64,000 bases of DNA, from positions 372,001 to 436,000 of the forward strand of contig JAGQDJ010000003.1 in NCBI GenBank assembly GCA_022885665.1, written 5' to 3'. The stretch is from Triops longicaudatus (Eukaryota; Arthropoda; Branchiopoda; Notostraca; Triopsidae). Positions 54,097 to 64,000 of the stretch are shown here, in pieces. The notes below the pieces were generated by a model. The model saw only the letters and a program-made list of their open reading frames with translations, was not told the origin of the DNA and ran no database searches. The first letter of the stretch is position 1. Every line of letters starts with the position of its first letter. Made by a program: the position numbers and the translations under genes.

Positions 54097-54770
54097 CAGG
54101 CCCGTACCGTCGGGGGGGCCCTAAGAGGGCCCGGCCCCCCCAAACGCAAGTCTGTACTCTTACCGAGAGGCATTTCCATCTGTGTATCGGCTTGCAGCTT
54201 CCGCACTGACACTTGGTGCTTCAACTGCCACATGTGAGGCGAGTTTCAGTACTTTATCTCGTGTTCTAACTCCCTTTCGTACATCTATGACCCATTCTCG
54301 TAAAGCCAACCTTGTATTGCTCTCGTTTGAAAGTGACATCACTATTAACCTGAAATCTGATGACTTTCTTCGACGGTTTAATGAAATGAAAAATCGTCGA
54401 CTGCAGTTATTTTGAGTCATCTTACGCATACAATTTCTTACTTCTGTATGTAATTGTTGTGTTATTTCTATACTACTGCATTCTTCCTTTGTTATAGCAA
54501 ATCTGTCTGACTGTGTACTCTCTATGTTCAATTGTCCATCGTGCAAACATAATAATTGGTTTTTGTCTTTGTTTCGGAAAAATGTGCGAAAATCATTCCA
54601 TATAGGCAATAATGCCGCAAAATAATGTCGAGACAAAAGGTCTATTTTGTTTTTCTTGATCATTCGAAATTTGAACATATAAAAAAGTATTCATTTATTA
54701 CACGAGAATTACTGGCCCCCTTAAAAAGAGTCTGGGCCCCCCCTTCAAAAGGTGTCACGGTACGGGGCTG
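54097..54770 (+). mobile_element. internally deleted hAT transposon
   Basis: 674-bp element with terminal inverted repeats CAGGCCCGTACCGTC and CAGCCCCGTACCGTG (13 of 15 match), flanked on both sides by an identical 8-bp target duplication AATAGGTT (54089-54096 and 54771-54778). These are the hallmarks of hAT elements. Inside, 54182-54415 (+) encodes the C-terminal hAT dimerisation region of the transposase (CEASFSTLSRVLTPFRTSM) and ends in a stop. The N-terminal and catalytic parts are missing, so it is non-autonomous. Perfect duplications and near-perfect ends suggest a recent insertion. Confidence 0.9.
54182..54415 (+). pseudogene. hAT transposase C-terminal remnant
   Basis: About 77 codons of the hAT-family C-terminal dimerisation domain, with SALTLGASTATCEASFS and LVLLSFESD, inside the 674-bp element. 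No start codon context and no catalytic DDE region; a fragment only. Confidence 0.85.
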
Positions 54771-54778
54771 AATAGGTT

Positions 54779-55491
54779 CGATATTTTTGTGTTCGGTAAC
54801 CAATAGATTTACTGTAGGGAAATATCGGCTCCGGAGCAGAAATTGGCATACTAATTTCAGTCTGGGTGCATTGTAATGATATCCTGTTTAATATGATCAG
54901 TTGTGTGTAATATGTTCAATGTTACCCATCGATGTCTGACGCTTTTCACACGTTATAGCTTGTGAATTTTTGGAGGGGAGCGCGTCGCAGTCAGGAAAGT
55001 CGCGACTTGTGAAGAAAAAGTGCATGGAAACTCAACGTGGAAACCAAAACCTTCATCAAAGTTGAACACAATGTGGACAGATAAGATTGAAGATGCAGTA
55101 GGAACCATGAGAGGGGCCAAAAATTGCACATGTTAAAAGAAATTTAAGTTTTAAGCCATAATTTCCTTTTTCTATCGTGCTCATTGAATTTATATTTCTC
55201 CCAAAACAACTATAGTCATTTACTTGTAAGTAAAAATTCAGACTTGTTCAACTGATCCACTTGCACAATTAAAGAAGAAAACGTCTGCAAAAAGTCTTAT
55301 TTCCGAATTTCTGCCATGCAATAATACACGGTCAAAGTTGTATTGGCGTGGGGTAACATTTAACGCAAACTTTAAAAATACTCGTACAGTCCGCCACGGA
55401 AGTAAAATCTCTTTAGCTTTTTCAATTCTATGTTACATTCAATGTTAACATTTTCTGTTGTAGTATCGTTAAAAAAAATATCCCAAATACA
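54779..55491. other. intergenic between two hAT elements
   Basis: AT-rich sequence between the transposons with no recognisable gene or repeat. Confidence 0.45.
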
Positions 55492-56102
55492 CAGAGCCGG
55501 ATTAAGGGGTCGGGGGGCCTGGGGCAAAATTTTGGTGGGGGGCCCTTTAAGCCTTTATGAGTGTCAAAAAAATGAAATCCGGCATTGCGACATGCTCTTT
55601 TATTATGAATGTACATACTGTAATTGTGTAATGAACAACTGGCTATATTACGTGGTACAGAAATGCAGTAATGCCAGTATTACTAAAACTAAAGTAATTA
55701 TTGATCAGACAGGGCATTTGCGTGATTTTACAGCAGCAAAAACACGAATAGTTTCGCCAAAATCAAGCTGGCGAAGGAGTTCGCTTTCAATGCTGAGAAG
55801 TGTTAAACCACTCAAGCGTTCATGAGCCATCGTAGTTCGGAGCTTGTTTATGATAAAGGCCATTTTGCTAAAGGAACGTTCTCCCGAACAATTCGTCACC
55901 AGGAGGGACAAAGAGATGCGGAGAGCGGTGTTGCCATTGGGAAACGTAGTCTCCAGGTGTTCACTATGCATGAGCGCAAGTAAATCAAGGGTGTTCACAC
56001 TAGCTGGCCCCCCGCAAATAAAAATTTAGTTGAATTGAGGCAAAGTGAGGGGCGTTTGAGTGTACAGGCCTACTCCGAAACAAATTCCTAGCTGCGCCTC
56101 TG
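55492..56102 (-). mobile_element. second internally deleted hAT-like element
   Basis: About 611 bp. Ends read CAGAGCCGGATTAAGG and, on the other strand, CAGAGGCGCAGCTAGG (11 of 16 match). The minus strand (55998-55705) encodes a hAT C-terminal dimerisation segment (SLLVTNCSGERSFSKMAF, LTLLSIESE). A clean 8-bp duplication was not found; only TACAC is shared next to the two ends, so boundaries are approximate. It differs in ends and protein from the element at 54097-54770. Confidence 0.75.
55705..55998 (-). pseudogene. hAT transposase C-terminal remnant (second)
   Basis: Fragment of the hAT dimerisation domain with the NCSGERSFSKM block typical of ZMYM1-like hAT transposases. Upstream catalytic parts are absent. 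Confidence 0.8.
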
Positions 56103-56112
56103 TACACGTGAT

Positions 56113-56197
56113 ATAAGGAATAACATGGGAAAAATAAGGAATAACATGGAATGCCAGCAGCATCATGCATAGCACTTTTTCCCATGTTATTCCTTAT
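56113..56197. repeat. foldback repeat with perfect 22-nt arms
   Basis: Positions 56113-56134 and 56176-56197 are perfect reverse complements (ATAAGGAATAACATGGG core). A third, direct partial copy lies at 56134-56150. It abuts the right end of the second hAT element. It may be a foldback element or part of a larger decayed repeat. Confidence 0.85.
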
Positions 56198-56999
56198 GGG
56201 ATTTCAAACTTTTTGGCTCCTGAGACGCCCTCAAGGCATAATTTCATGTTCAAGCTCAGTTTTCTCGCTTATTTGAAGGGCTAGCGCAATAATTCTTACA
56301 GATTCGGAATCCTCTCGTCGAGGCTGACAATATGCATTCCTTAATTTCCAAATTGCAGACATGTCGGTTAATTAGGTTACGTCAAAATTACCATAAATTT
56401 TGTAATTCCAATAAAATTAATAAGTACGATAATAATTGTTCCAGTACAACAAACTTTTATTGGCAGAAATAAAATTACTACCGTGGATTTGTCGCTGTCA
56501 AGCGCGACTAATTTGCTAGAAATTTTATTAAAAGCACTTTTCTTCTGTAAAAAACACCGTGGTGCTTTTTCACGCACCCCAATACACAAATACCTAATAG
56601 TATTTTTTAATCTCGACTCTCGACATCTCGACTGGTCTGTAATAAAGTATTTTCACGATGGAAGAAGGTAAACTATAATAATCACGCGCAATTTTGGCAC
56701 AAATGTTGTGTATCACGTTTTGATTCGTTTCAACAAAAAACACGCAATTTTACATTCTTAGAAATAATACAACGAGAGGCAATAAGACCACTCTAGGCAA
56801 GGGACATAGAAATCATACACCTTAACATGAATTAATTACAAATTCCATCTGCGAATCACGTTGGGACCCAAAGTTTTCCATTCCTGCTTTGTCACCATTG
56901 CTTGCTAGAACCCTTCGCTATTCGCTAGAGTAGCTCACCGGCCCACGCAACAAGACATTCATGAATTCATGTGCCTCAATGTAAGTCCTGCTACAATTG

Positions 57000-57081
57000 C
57001 GAAAAGGAGGAGTCAAGAATTTTTTTAAGGATTTCGGGGTAGGCCTGGGCCTGCCGGGCCTACCCCCTGGCTGCGCCACTG
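57000..57081 (-). mobile_element. solitary DNA-transposon terminus
   Basis: On the minus strand the sequence begins CAGTGGCGCAGCCAGGGGG, a form common at hAT-type transposon ends, then continues G/C-rich. No matching partner end was found in the window, so this looks like a truncated insertion. Class assignment is tentative. Confidence 0.45.
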
Positions 57082-57362
57082 ACTGCGCATTAGGCGTACT
57101 AAAATAGAAAATAATTAAAATAAAATAGTTAAGAAACGCGTAAGTAGAGGACACTCGTAAATAGGCTACTACACAGTGATGCTCGGTTATGAAACCGCGC
57201 AAATCGAAGCTTACGCACTATCCTCCTTTCTGTGCCTGGTGTGAAGAGTCTCACTACTGCGTGTTTGTTGACTTTCGCGGTAATACGTTTGGATTGACTT
57301 TAATGCTTCATAATCGACACGCAATTTGCTATTGAATTTCGTGCTTTTTAGCGTAGTAAAAG

Positions 57363-58914
<1,552 letters not shown>

Positions 58915-59013
58915 TGGCCTCTTTTTTTGTAAAGCAAAAAGCATCTTCGATGTTTGCGTTCTTAAATAATGAAAATTTTGTGTTTGATCTGTTTTCAGCG
59001 CCGTTGTCAAGAA

Positions 59014-59019
59014 AATAAA
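59014..59019 (+). terminator. poly(A) signal of ZCCHC10
   Basis: AATAAA 100 nt after the ZCCHC10 stop. The opposing signal for N4BP2 lies only about 50 bp away. Confidence 0.6.
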
Positions 59020-59064
59020 AACTGAAAAAAAAATGTATCAAGAAAGGAAGTTTTTTGTTTAAGA

Positions 59065-59070
59065 TTTATT
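59065..59070 (-). terminator. poly(A) signal of N4BP2
   Basis: TTTATT on plus (AATAAA on minus), about 125 nt after the N4BP2 stop. With cleavage 10-30 nt downstream, the two 3' UTRs would overlap or nearly so. Confidence 0.55.
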
Positions 59071-59195
59071 TTCGTAAACCAGTACCCTTTAAAAACTAAA
59101 CCTTCATGAAAAATAATCCATGTTTGGTGAAACGGGACACATTTTTCTTCTGATTTCAAAAGATAAAGTTTTTTCTAAAGATTTGTACTCTGGCG

Positions 59196-62100
59196 TCATC
59201 TTCCGCGTCGTTTGAGACGAACCTGCAGCATCCCAGCATTCACATGCTCGAATCTAGTGAAAAAGAAAATACGCAACATATCAAACGAAACGCTTTTAAC
59301 TAATACTGAGACAACATATAATTTTCTGATGTTTAAAGGAGCTAGTAAATATAGCTCACAATGCAGTGAAGTTCAAAGAATTTAAAATAAAATTTCAAAA
59401 CATTTAAACAAACGAATACCATTAATTAAATCGGATAAAAAGGGAAACTTACGACATATTTTTTGACCTGAGATATTCCACAACCGCCGGCTTGATTTTC
59501 GCTCTCCCGTCAACACTATGTCGGCCTTGGCCGGTAATGATATTTAAAACGGTGCCAGAATCGTTACACTGACAGAGAAAAGCTTCCAAGACGGCCAAAG
59601 CTTCTGTTACGTACAACATATGCAAATCCAGTGTCTTCTCGTCATTGGAAGCGTTCCTTTCTTCCACAATGACTTGCGCAGCTTGACGATTCGCTTCTTT
59701 GTACAACGCAGTAAATCGCCGACCCTAAAAATATTAATACATATTAAAATTAATTAAAGAAAATAAATTAAAATAATACATATAAAGCTATTAAAGCGCA
59801 AAAATAAAAAAGTAACTTAAAAAATATATTAACGTACTAAATGCTAGAGAAACGTATTACATTTTGTAAACAAATAACGGGTACAGCAAGCATTAAGACA
59901 GCTGTATTCGTTGTCCCGTTTTTTATGAACAACACTTAAAACAACGTACCTTTTCCGCGTAAAAGGCTGCCGCTGCTTTCATGCCTTTTCGGTACTGGTC
60001 TTGCGCCTTTTGCATGGCTTCCGCCTTCATTTGGTAGTACAGTAGCGCTTCTGTTCGTAAATCTTGCGCGCTTCGGTACACACATTCCGTTTCACTCGTT
60101 CCTTCATTCTAATTTTTCAAAGAAAGCATTAGTATTACAAAAATCACAAGCAAAAGCTGAAAGAAATAAATAAAATAAATTAGAAAAAATAAATAAAATA
60201 AATTATAATTAACCCAACTTTTCAAATAAATGGCTAGCGTCGTAAAAGTTCATTTTTTTAATGCAAACTACTGCAGTTTAACAAGTAAGAGGAAAGTATG
60301 TATGACAATTGCGAAGAATTATACCTCAGTAGGCTTGGGTTTGGCAGTAGACACTTGGAACTGGCGGGGTTCTGCCTGCGCGACATTGAATGACGCTGCA
60401 ATTGCGGACACGGTTTGATCATAATTGTACAAATGAGCTTCAAACACGGCTTCCAGCGCCAAGGGATCCACCAACGGAAAAGTCTCCCGTAGCATTTGTC
60501 GTGACAGCTTCGTCGCCATACTATCACGTTTGTGAACTTGCCCAAGCAATTTCTGAAAGCAAATAAATTTATTATAATACTATCATAACAAAACAACACG
60601 CGAAAGCTTACGCTTCTTAAAAAGTAAAAAAAAATGTTAAAAAGTACTTTAAGCGAAAACATGAACAACATACATCATTTTCTGCTAACTGCATCGCGTA
60701 CTCGAAATCCATCACATCCTGCAAAGTACTGAAATGCTCGCTTTCCATGCGGGTCAAATACTGCGCAAATTCTTCGTCATAAGCAAAGTCCCAGTCTTGC
60801 GGCGTCACCATTGGGCTCGGGATCGACGCACACCAATACATGTGTAACTGCTGAGCTAGAGATTTTGGTATCGTCAACGTCAAATTCTCCGGCGTCCAGT
60901 ACTGGTAGTTCGAATCTAGCAAAGAGGGCGGAGTCCCGCAATAGTACTGCAACTGCTCTGCCATTCCAGAATCCATCGTAAACGTTATCATCTCTTCCAT
61001 GTCTCCCAGCTGATCCACAACCGACTCATTGCTCTGACTCTCAACTATTCCAGCTAAATTAAGTTCTGATGGAGATTCAGCCTGAGGTCCGTACATCGCT
61101 TCAATGGCCGCAACTTGATTCTCCACGTGCATTTCCCTCGCTTCCCGCGCTTTACGGATAGTACACGCCCTAAATTCGTCATAATCTCGCCCACAGATTC
61201 TTCTCGCTCGCTCGCTCACACCTGATACCAAGAAGGCACTTTCCAGCTCTTCTTTCAGCCGTTTGGCTTCCAATCGCGCTTTAGCTTTCCGTTCTTCCGC
61301 GCTTTCTTCAGAATTTCCCGCCAAATTTTTCGAATCCTCGAATCCTTCACTTAAAGCTTCTGGAAGCGTATCTTCAGGCGTAGCGATAGGTAAAACCTCT
61401 GAAGTAACCGGCTCGGGGGCCGTGATGGCGCTAAAATCGGGCGTGGTCTCCACCATCTCGTACCCCGAGTCTAAAAGCAAGTTAACCGCCCAAATCAGAT
61501 CACCACCACACTTATCCAGGACATCCGCGAGGTCTTCCGGTGTGTTATTCGGAAACCAGGCTTGTAAAGACGCCAAATTGTTGAGAGACGGTTCTTCTTG
61601 GATTTCTTCCGTGTTGCAGCCCTTCTCGAGGGTCCATTTCTGCCGGATGCCTGGTTCAGGGCTTGCGTTAGTACGTCCGTTTGCGAGGGAAATAGCCCTG
61701 GGTTTTGCTACGAGAATTTTGGAAGGCGTTCCGTCGCTCTGAGTATCGAAATAATCAGAATATTGAGTTTGTGTACTTTTATCCACCTTCTCTGCCTGTA
61801 ACTCTTTTTCTGCGTTACCTGTGGGCGTTCCCGAGGCGCACCACTCCCCTGAGCCTGTACTCTGTAGTGAATAAGCTGCTCTTCGGGCCAATTCGGCTTC
61901 CGTGGACCACGAGTTTTCGGGGGTTTCTCCCCATTTTTTAGTTCGTTGAGGTTTGGGCTCGCAGAAATTATCATTCCAGTTTACTTTTGGTTTAATTTCA
62001 CTCTTTTCACTTTCACCATTATTTGAACAGTAAGACGCAAAAGATGAAGTTGCAGAGCTATTTGAAGAGTTATTAACCCATTTTTTCGCTCGTTGAGGTT

Positions 62101-63324
62101 TAGGCTCGGCAAAACTAGGTTTGACAGTTCTCCAAGAGTCTAAGCTTGGTTCCGAGGGTTGAGCAGTGAAACTGGAGCAAGAGGAGGAGCTTGGGGGCGG
62201 GCCAGTGGGCCTTAGCGGGTCGGCTGACGCCGATTTATGCATTGCCAGAGCTTTTTTCTTTGCAAAAGCTTCTTTGACCAAGTCCCGGGCACGGACTGGG
62301 ACCTGTAACTTCTCAAGCATAAGTTCTATCTTCTCTTTAGGCACGCCATGGTTGTTTTTCTGCGCCAAAATGCGAGCTTTGTTGCGCCAGGGCGTTTCAG
62401 GCTCCAGAATTTCCACCCAGTACCCGAAATCTAGAGCCATGTCCACATACGGCTTCATTTCCCAAGCTTCCAGGTTGGTGTTGTCGATAATAACGGGATT
62501 TACTGCTTTCTGTAAGGCTTCAAGGCAACGTTCGCGGTTCCAATCATGCGCCCGGCCCAGTAACTCTCTCTTGTAGTTGTACTGGCCATCTTCCGTGAGG
62601 AAGAAATCGTCTGTGCTTAAAACGATACCCGTTGCTCCCTTTAATTGATGAGCAAGGGTGGATTTCCCACTTCCGGGTACTCCTCGCATTAAAACGAGGA
62701 CTTTGGTCCCGTTCTGCAACTTGGAAACAATATTTTCTCGCACTGAAAGTATACGGAAGGCTGCAGCTTGAGGATTCAAGGGAGTGGGTTTGCTGTTGGA
62801 CTTGGCTGGCATAGAAACAGGTGGTTGTGGCCAGACGTTGGCAACAGGAATCGAGAGACCGGGTCGAGATTCGCTCGGTACATTAAGTTCCGGATAACTG
62901 ACGGCGTGAAACTTGTCTGGCTCAGCACTGGTGGCCACTGAAGTTAGAATATCTAAGGCTTCGTCAACTGAGCGATGTAGAAAACAATAAGAAATATCAT
63001 AAGAAATTATGCATTTTAAAATATTGCAAATTAAAAGGGAGAAAAACACTCGATGAGAATATTGACGTTACCATTGCCATGACAATCATCCCATACAACC
63101 GAGACAGTTTCTTTATCCAAGACGGTTTGGAACATTGCAATCAGTTGTTCTAAGGCTGGATCTTCGGGCCTGTTATTACATAATTTTTGTGAAGCCTTAT
63201 TAGGATGAGATGTCATGTGAGTTCGGGGTCGAACGACAAATTCCGGTACTCCATTAAAGGTTGGGCATTTAAAATCTTTCTGGGCTTCACTGAGTGGCTT
63301 GTAATTTGGTCTTGGTTTTGGCAT
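59196..63324 (-). CDS. N4BP2: N4BP2-like CUE / P-loop kinase / Smr protein
   Basis: Homologue of NEDD4-binding protein 2, which joins ubiquitin-binding CUE domains, a polynucleotide-kinase-like P-loop domain and a C-terminal Smr nuclease domain. Exons: 63324-63072, 62967-60674, 60552-60325, 60108-59950, 59724-59453, 59253-59196; 1087 residues (human about 1770, so shorter). Seen in order: N-terminal CUE-like segment (LEQLIAMFQTVLD, about 62-98); kinase with Walker A GVPGSGKST at 180-188 and STDDFF; Ser/Lys-rich linker with repeated PKPQRAKKW/PKPQRTKKW; CUE segment LASLQAWFPNNTPEDLADVL with GGDLIWAVNLLLDSG; another CUE-like segment (LRETFPLVDPLALEAVF); then Smr with TLDLHMLYVTEAL and TGQGRHS. 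ATG 63324 is the first clear start, but the frame is open upstream (ERYVI) to an acceptor near 63367, so another first exon is possible. Confidence 0.9.
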
Positions 63325-64000
63325 GATAACATATCGTTCCAAGTTGGAGCACCGACTGAAATTCTAACAAATAAAATTAAGCACAACAATGCTGACACTC
63401 TGGTAAACATACTTGATTTGTCTTTTTTTTTTTTTGGACGATAGCCCTTAAATCAGCACCGAGCGTGAAAGTAAAAGTGAAGAAGCAAGAAAAACGCTTA
63501 CTGCGCAATTTGTTTACCAAGTTGCCATTTTTTAGTGGTATTTTTCTGTACACATGTAGTTGCGCCCCTACCGCCATCTATTAAGACCTCTATAAGCTAT
63601 TGAAGTAGAAAGGCCTTGGAACTTGCCGCTCGATGAATTTACATTAATTGGTCGTAAAATTTCTTATCCATGAGAAAATGCTTCGAGTTCAGCATAAAAA
63701 TGCATAATTATCGAACAAAATTTTTTTGCCGATGCAGTTGGCATAAGCGGAGTTCTAGTGGAATACTGAAATACAATGTAAATTACGGTGGAACTGAGGC
63801 ACTTATGGCCCTATTACACGGGAGCTGGCGTGCAAGTTTTCATCAATTTTGCCAGCCTTTTTTTTCCAAAAAGGTTTCTGCAATAAAGTTTATAAGCATG
63901 GTTTGCAAGGAGCGCAAGGCTTTTCTAAAACATTACGTAGTAAATCAGCTACACAGAACCCATTTGTGAACTTTTTAGTCCATGCTAAAATTTTATAATT
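63325..64000. other. N4BP2 5' flank and window end
   Basis: Contains a possible upstream intron on the minus strand (acceptor near 63366, donor CGCA|gtaagc near 63499), so the 5' UTR or an extra coding exon may lie around 63500-63577. From 63600 to the end I see only AT-rich sequence with no supported gene. Confidence 0.45.

Overview
This is a eukaryotic nuclear window. Nearly every gene is broken by spliceosomal introns with GT..AG ends. Most introns are short (about 45-300 nt) and AT-rich, and exons are clearly more GC-rich than introns. The gene set is animal: a BIR plus UBC giant protein, Chk1, symplekin, a copper P-type ATPase, ALG11, AEBP2/jing, CFAP157, ZCCHC10 and N4BP2. A BTB-zinc-finger protein with an arthropod-style 'FCLRWNNH' BTB domain and hAT DNA transposons point to an arthropod, perhaps a crustacean. 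The species cannot be fixed from sequence alone. I found no bacterial operon, CRISPR array or virus, and no obviously new multi-gene system. The window reads as housekeeping genes plus one transposon-rich gap.

Layout. 1-4.8 kb is mostly non-coding; it holds a proposed tiny first coding exon of an AEBP2 (PRC2 cofactor) homologue and its long first intron. 4.8-7.9 kb: AEBP2 body (+). 8.46-9.19 kb: a possible unrecognised three-exon gene (-). 10.4-11.0 kb: a tRNA-derived SINE-like repeat and a 47-base T run. 11.4-13.2 kb: CFAP157 (+), convergent with the next gene. 13.5-33.2 kb: an intact BIRC6/BRUCE gene (-), 33 coding exons and 4801 codons. 33.8-36.3 kb: CHEK1 (-). 36.6-41.1 kb: symplekin (+), head-to-head with CHEK1. 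41.4-49.1 kb: ATP7-type copper ATPase (-). 49.9-51.9 kb: ALG11 (+), head-to-head with ATP7. 52.3-53.6 kb: BTB/C2H2 regulator (-). 53.7-57.1 kb: two internally deleted hAT elements, a foldback repeat and a lone transposon end. 57.4-58.9 kb: ZCCHC10 (+), with a possible extra 270-nt cassette exon. 59.2-63.3 kb: N4BP2 homologue (-).

I built the exon models by hand. Splice phases agree at every junction, and each spliced CDS is a multiple of three: AEBP2 1950 nt, CFAP157 1305, BIRC6 14406, CHEK1 1455, ATP7 3957, ALG11 1395, BTB-ZF 1176, ZCCHC10 441, N4BP2 3264. Start codons are the weakest part of the models, mainly for AEBP2, symplekin, ATP7 and N4BP2.

The genes do not form one pathway. Several are linked by shared promoters (CHEK1/symplekin, ATP7/ALG11, BTB-ZF/ZCCHC10) or by very close, sometimes overlapping, 3' ends (CFAP157/BIRC6, symplekin/ATP7, ZCCHC10/N4BP2). 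Points most worth a second look are the PCNA-binding-like motif in AEBP2, the in-frame cassette exon and overlapping uORF in ZCCHC10, the three-exon gene at 8.5-9.2 kb, and the hAT element with a perfect 8-bp target duplication.
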